From Spisula solida (lineage: Eukaryota > Mollusca > Bivalvia > Venerida > Mactridae): 64,000 nucleotides of DNA. The notes below the pieces were generated by a model that saw only the letters and a program-made list of their open reading frames with translations, ran no database searches and was not told the origin of the DNA. Positions 60,689 to 64,000 of the stretch are shown piece after piece; position 1 is the stretch's first letter; each line of letters starts with the position of its first letter. Location: the NCBI GenBank assembly GCA_947247005.1, contig OX365956.1, positions 69,501 through 133,500 of the forward strand, written 5' to 3'. A program made the position numbers and the translations under genes.

Positions 60689-61506
60689 AATTCACTGTTC
60701 ATCTCACTTAGTATAGAATATGTTATAAGCTTGTCACTTGTTCAAATATTTACCCGAATGTCAATAATCTAAATTTTAAAATCCAGTTATGATATTGCTG
60801 TTTATCAGATGTCCAGCTGCTGCCCACTTTACTGATATTGTTGGTTTTCTATAATTGATAAAGTCTGTCTTATAAATATCACACTGTTATAACTTAATGT
60901 CATCCAATTAATTTCTAATAAAAGAACCATTAAAAACTGAATCTCAATAAATCTTAATTAAGCCAATCACAGAAGTAATGGGCTACTTGATGGTATAATT
61001 GTCTAGGTATGAGCACATGTTATAAATGATGGCAAGAAAGCATCAGTTCACACACCTGTTACAGCAAGCTCATTCACTCTCATGGAATACCATCCATAGT
61101 TTTCCAATAGTTAACCATTCATTCATACATACAGCTACAGTGTGAGATAGTCTGAGGAGGATGGTATCACCAATTTACTGCACAGTGATCAAAGTGTCTA
61201 GTTCATACACGACTGCGTGGGTTACATTTTGTTGTTTAGTGAGCACGATTGTGTAGGTGCTACTATTTTGGTGACTGTATGATTGTAGCGTTAGGGTTTG
61301 TGTCAACTAGTAAAAGGCAATCATTGAATAATGCTTGGCTTACCAGTACTTGTACAAAACCTATATTCACAGTCTACTTATATAGTACTTCAATAGCAAA
61401 TTTACTGAGGTAACATAAGTCCTTATTTTCTGTTTTAGACTAAAAAGATTATTATCTTGTGTACAATATTATGCTAAGTTGCCTTAATTGTGCAGAGAAG
61501 AAACAA
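60689..61506 (-). other. Upstream region of the 5-HT2 receptor
   Basis: Presumably 5' UTR and promoter or another intron. The sequence AGATGAACAGTGAATT precedes the ATG. I could not identify a TATA box, initiator or 5' UTR splice site with confidence. Confidence 0.4.
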
Positions 61507-62668
61507 CCTAGTTACTGTTAGTCTTACAGAATGTATGTTCTTATGGCCTACGATGTTGGAGTACGTTAGTCTTACAGAATGTATGTTCTTATGGCCTATG
61601 CTGTTGGAGTACATTAGTCTTACAGAATGTATGTTCTTATGGTCTATGATGTTGGAGTACATTAGTCTTACAGAATGTATGTTCTTATGGTCTATGATGT
61701 TTGAGTACATTAGTCTTACAGAATGTATGTTCTTATGGTCTATGATGTTGGAGTACGTTAGTCTTACAGAATGTATGTTCTTATGGCCTATGATGTTGGA
61801 GTACGTTAGTCTTACAGAATGTATGTTCTTATGGCCTATGATGTTGGAGTATGTTAGTCTTAAAGAATGTATGTTCTTATGGTCTATGATGTTGGAGTAC
61901 GTTAGTCTTACAGAATGTATGTTCTTATGGCCTATGATGTTGGAGTACGTTAGTCTTACAGAATGTATGTTCTTATGGTTTATGATGTTGGAGTACATTA
62001 GTCTTACAGAATGTATGTTCTTATGGTCTATGATGTTTGAGTACATTAGTCTTACAGAATGTATGTTCTTATGGTCTATGATGTTGGAGTACGTTAGTCT
62101 TACAGAATGTATGTTCTTATGGCCTATGATGTTGGAGTACGTTAGTCTTACAGAATGTATGTTCTTATGGTCTATGATGTTGGAGTACATTAATCTTACA
62201 GAATGTATGTTCTTATGGTCTATGATGTTGGAGTACGTTAGTCTTACAGAATGTATGTTCTTATGGTCTATGATGTTGGAGTACATTAGTCTTACAGAAT
62301 GTATGTTCTTATGGTCTATGATGTTGGAGTACGTTAGTCTTACAGAATGTATGTTCTTATGGTCTATGATGTTGGAGTACGTTAGTCTTACAGAATGTAT
62401 GTTCTTATGGCCTATGATGTTGGAGTACGTTAGTCTTACAGAATGTATGTTCTTATGGCCTATGATGTTGGAGTACATTAGTCTTACAGAATGTATGTTC
62501 TTATGGTCTATGATGTTGGAGTATGTTAGTCTTACAGAATGTATGTTCTTATGGCCTATGATGTTGGAGTACGTTAGTCTTACAGAATGTATGTTCTTAT
62601 GGCCTATGATGTTGGAGTACGTTAGTCTTACAGAATGTATGTTCTTATAGCCTATGATGTTGGAGTAC
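61507..62668 (+). repeat. 48-bp minisatellite, about 24 copies (long ORFs on both strands)
   Basis: GTTAGTCTTACAGAATGTAT, GTTCTTATGGTCTATGATGT and TGGAGTAC recur every 48 bp (16 codons). Neither strand has a stop in the unit, so it produces a 386-codon + ORF and a 412-codon - ORF that overlap completely. Neither has a domain or splice context. The array lies about 0.8 kb upstream of the receptor start codon. Confidence 0.95.
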
Positions 62669-64000
62669 TGTAACAGTAACACATATTTCAAGTGTTGGTG
62701 TATTTTTGTCATAAATATATTCTATTTTTATTTCATTTTCGTTTGATATAATCAGCATATCTCACTTGTGGTCCACTTGACAACCTACATATATCACATT
62801 GTTGTGAAACCACTTAATGGTGATTGTGTGAGTATCAGTATACTGTTACTTTACTCTCTACCCACAATGTATGTATGTGTGATAGCCATAAACATTTCTT
62901 GCTACTGTCTGTCTGCAATATGTTTGATATTGTAGAAAAAGTCTTATTTTGGAAATACCAGTTTGAAGTGTGGGTACCAGTTTGAAGTGTGGTGTTAGAC
63001 TTTTTGTCTAGTTATGTCAGTCATAGGGAACTTGTAGAATCAAATTTCAAATCTTCCTTATTGTAATAAAATGTATTTAAGGTATTAAATTCAATAACAT
63101 TTTTATTTGATTTACATTTGTTGATGCAGACACAAGAAACAAGCATATGTGTACTCACTGCAGAAGCTTCAAAGTTTGAAAGTAACAAACTCATTGCAGA
63201 CATTTCGTCTGATACAGCAGAGCACTTGTATTAAAATCTTGTACATGCTCTTGAATGATCTTAACCTTAATCCTTAGAATGTTTCTTATTTTTTATGGAA
63301 AAAAATGAAGGAAAATTGCTTATATTTTGCCTGCTTAGGGTTATTTATTAAACATACATTGATTACATGTCAGTATCGTGTATTATCATAAAATTCCATC
63401 TACAAAGCTAGAAGGAAACCCATACAAACTGTTCAGGATATCCAGACATATAGACAGCCTGCTAGATTATAGGTTAATCATGTTTGCCATGTTTTTATTC
63501 ACTTCCTTTAGTAAACCTTTCTTCATCATGAATTGAGTAAACATTATTTGACCTCAATTTGTGCTTCAGAAAATACATGTGAGTGATGTGGATTTATAAT
63601 TAGATGCTCTTTGTTATCTATTTAAAACCTGGACCCTAGCATAGATATATAGGTTGTCTTATATTTCTTTTGTTGCTGTAAGTTTGGCACAGATTGTGTG
63701 TTAATGAAGCCAATTATTGACTTTGTTTGTTATTTCCTTAGATTAACAGATTTATTCAGGTTTAAAAGAAGACATACATATTAAATGCTAAGCAGATAGA
63801 TGAACATAGATAAGCTTATCTATATATAGCTACAATCCTGCAGGTTCATGTAGAAGGTACAGCCAGTTACTGTAGTCACACTTTGTACTTTAAACATTGT
63901 AGACTGTAGACAGATCTAACATGATTGGGGAGTGTTGGAAGTTGTCATGAATCCAAAAGGTGTAAAAAGTGTTGGCGTATAATTTGTAAATGTCTTTTTT
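62669..64000 (+). other. No feature recognised
   Basis: AT-rich unique sequence to the window end; a short TACCAGTTTGAAGTGTGG duplication lies near 62959-62994. No PSMD1 exon recognised here. Confidence 0.5.

Noticed and set aside
61474..62712. 412-codon minus and 386-codon plus ORFs as genes
   Set aside because: Fully overlapping translations of a 48-bp repeat without stops in either strand; both cannot be selected and neither has a domain.

Overview
This is animal nuclear DNA, AT-rich and intron-dominated, most likely from a bivalve or other mollusc. The grounds are spliced genes (GT/AG junctions, a protostome-style 5-HT2 receptor), two copies of a 'pearl'-type element with a tetranucleotide run and a 172-bp tandem core, and a dispersed repeat carrying the GGTCAAAGGTCAAGGTCA motif that I associate with bivalve genomes. 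The species assignment is inference.

Only two genes are recognisable. At the left edge, on the + strand, two consecutive internal exons (81-296 and 3499-3563) encode the central PC-repeat region of the proteasome base subunit Rpn2/PSMD1. No later PSMD1 exon was recognised by eye, so positions 3564-64000 look like one giant PSMD1 intron whose end lies beyond the window. Within it, on the opposite strand, lies a complete two-exon serotonin 5-HT2-type receptor: exon 1 is 60406-60688, exon 2 is 28815-30925, and the intron is about 29.5 kb. The predicted protein has 797 residues with a third intracellular loop of about 440 residues. From memory, human HTR2B is also antisense inside PSMD1, so this may be a nested gene pair older than the protostome-deuterostome split.

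The rest is non-coding and unusually full of tandem repeats. About 40 separate minisatellite arrays with unrelated units of 20-109 bp cover roughly 28 kb (about 44%). The largest are a 44-bp array (18941-22072), a 58-bp G-rich array (40445-44060), a 62-bp array with higher-order structure (47876-51546) and a 63-bp array (53535-56255). Several create long spurious ORFs, some open on both strands. The first PSMD1 intron begins with a 34-bp array whose unit spans the exon end and its 5' splice site, giving 22 donor-like sites in a row. A 96-bp copy of the exon end follows, and a transposon has landed exactly at its exon/intron boundary.

Mobile DNA includes a 757-bp element with 6-bp target duplications (1136-1892), a 641-bp pogo/Tigger-like MITE with a TA duplication inside the 58-bp array (41416-42056), two pearl-like elements (4422-5013, 24680-25278), a small TIR element next to the receptor stop codon (28571-28785), a near-perfect palindrome (38256-38407), an inverted-repeat element (46678-46877), a tRNA-derived SINE-like head (6425-6510) and the dispersed repeat near 22825-23025. 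No rRNA, intact tRNA, CRISPR or prokaryotic feature was seen.
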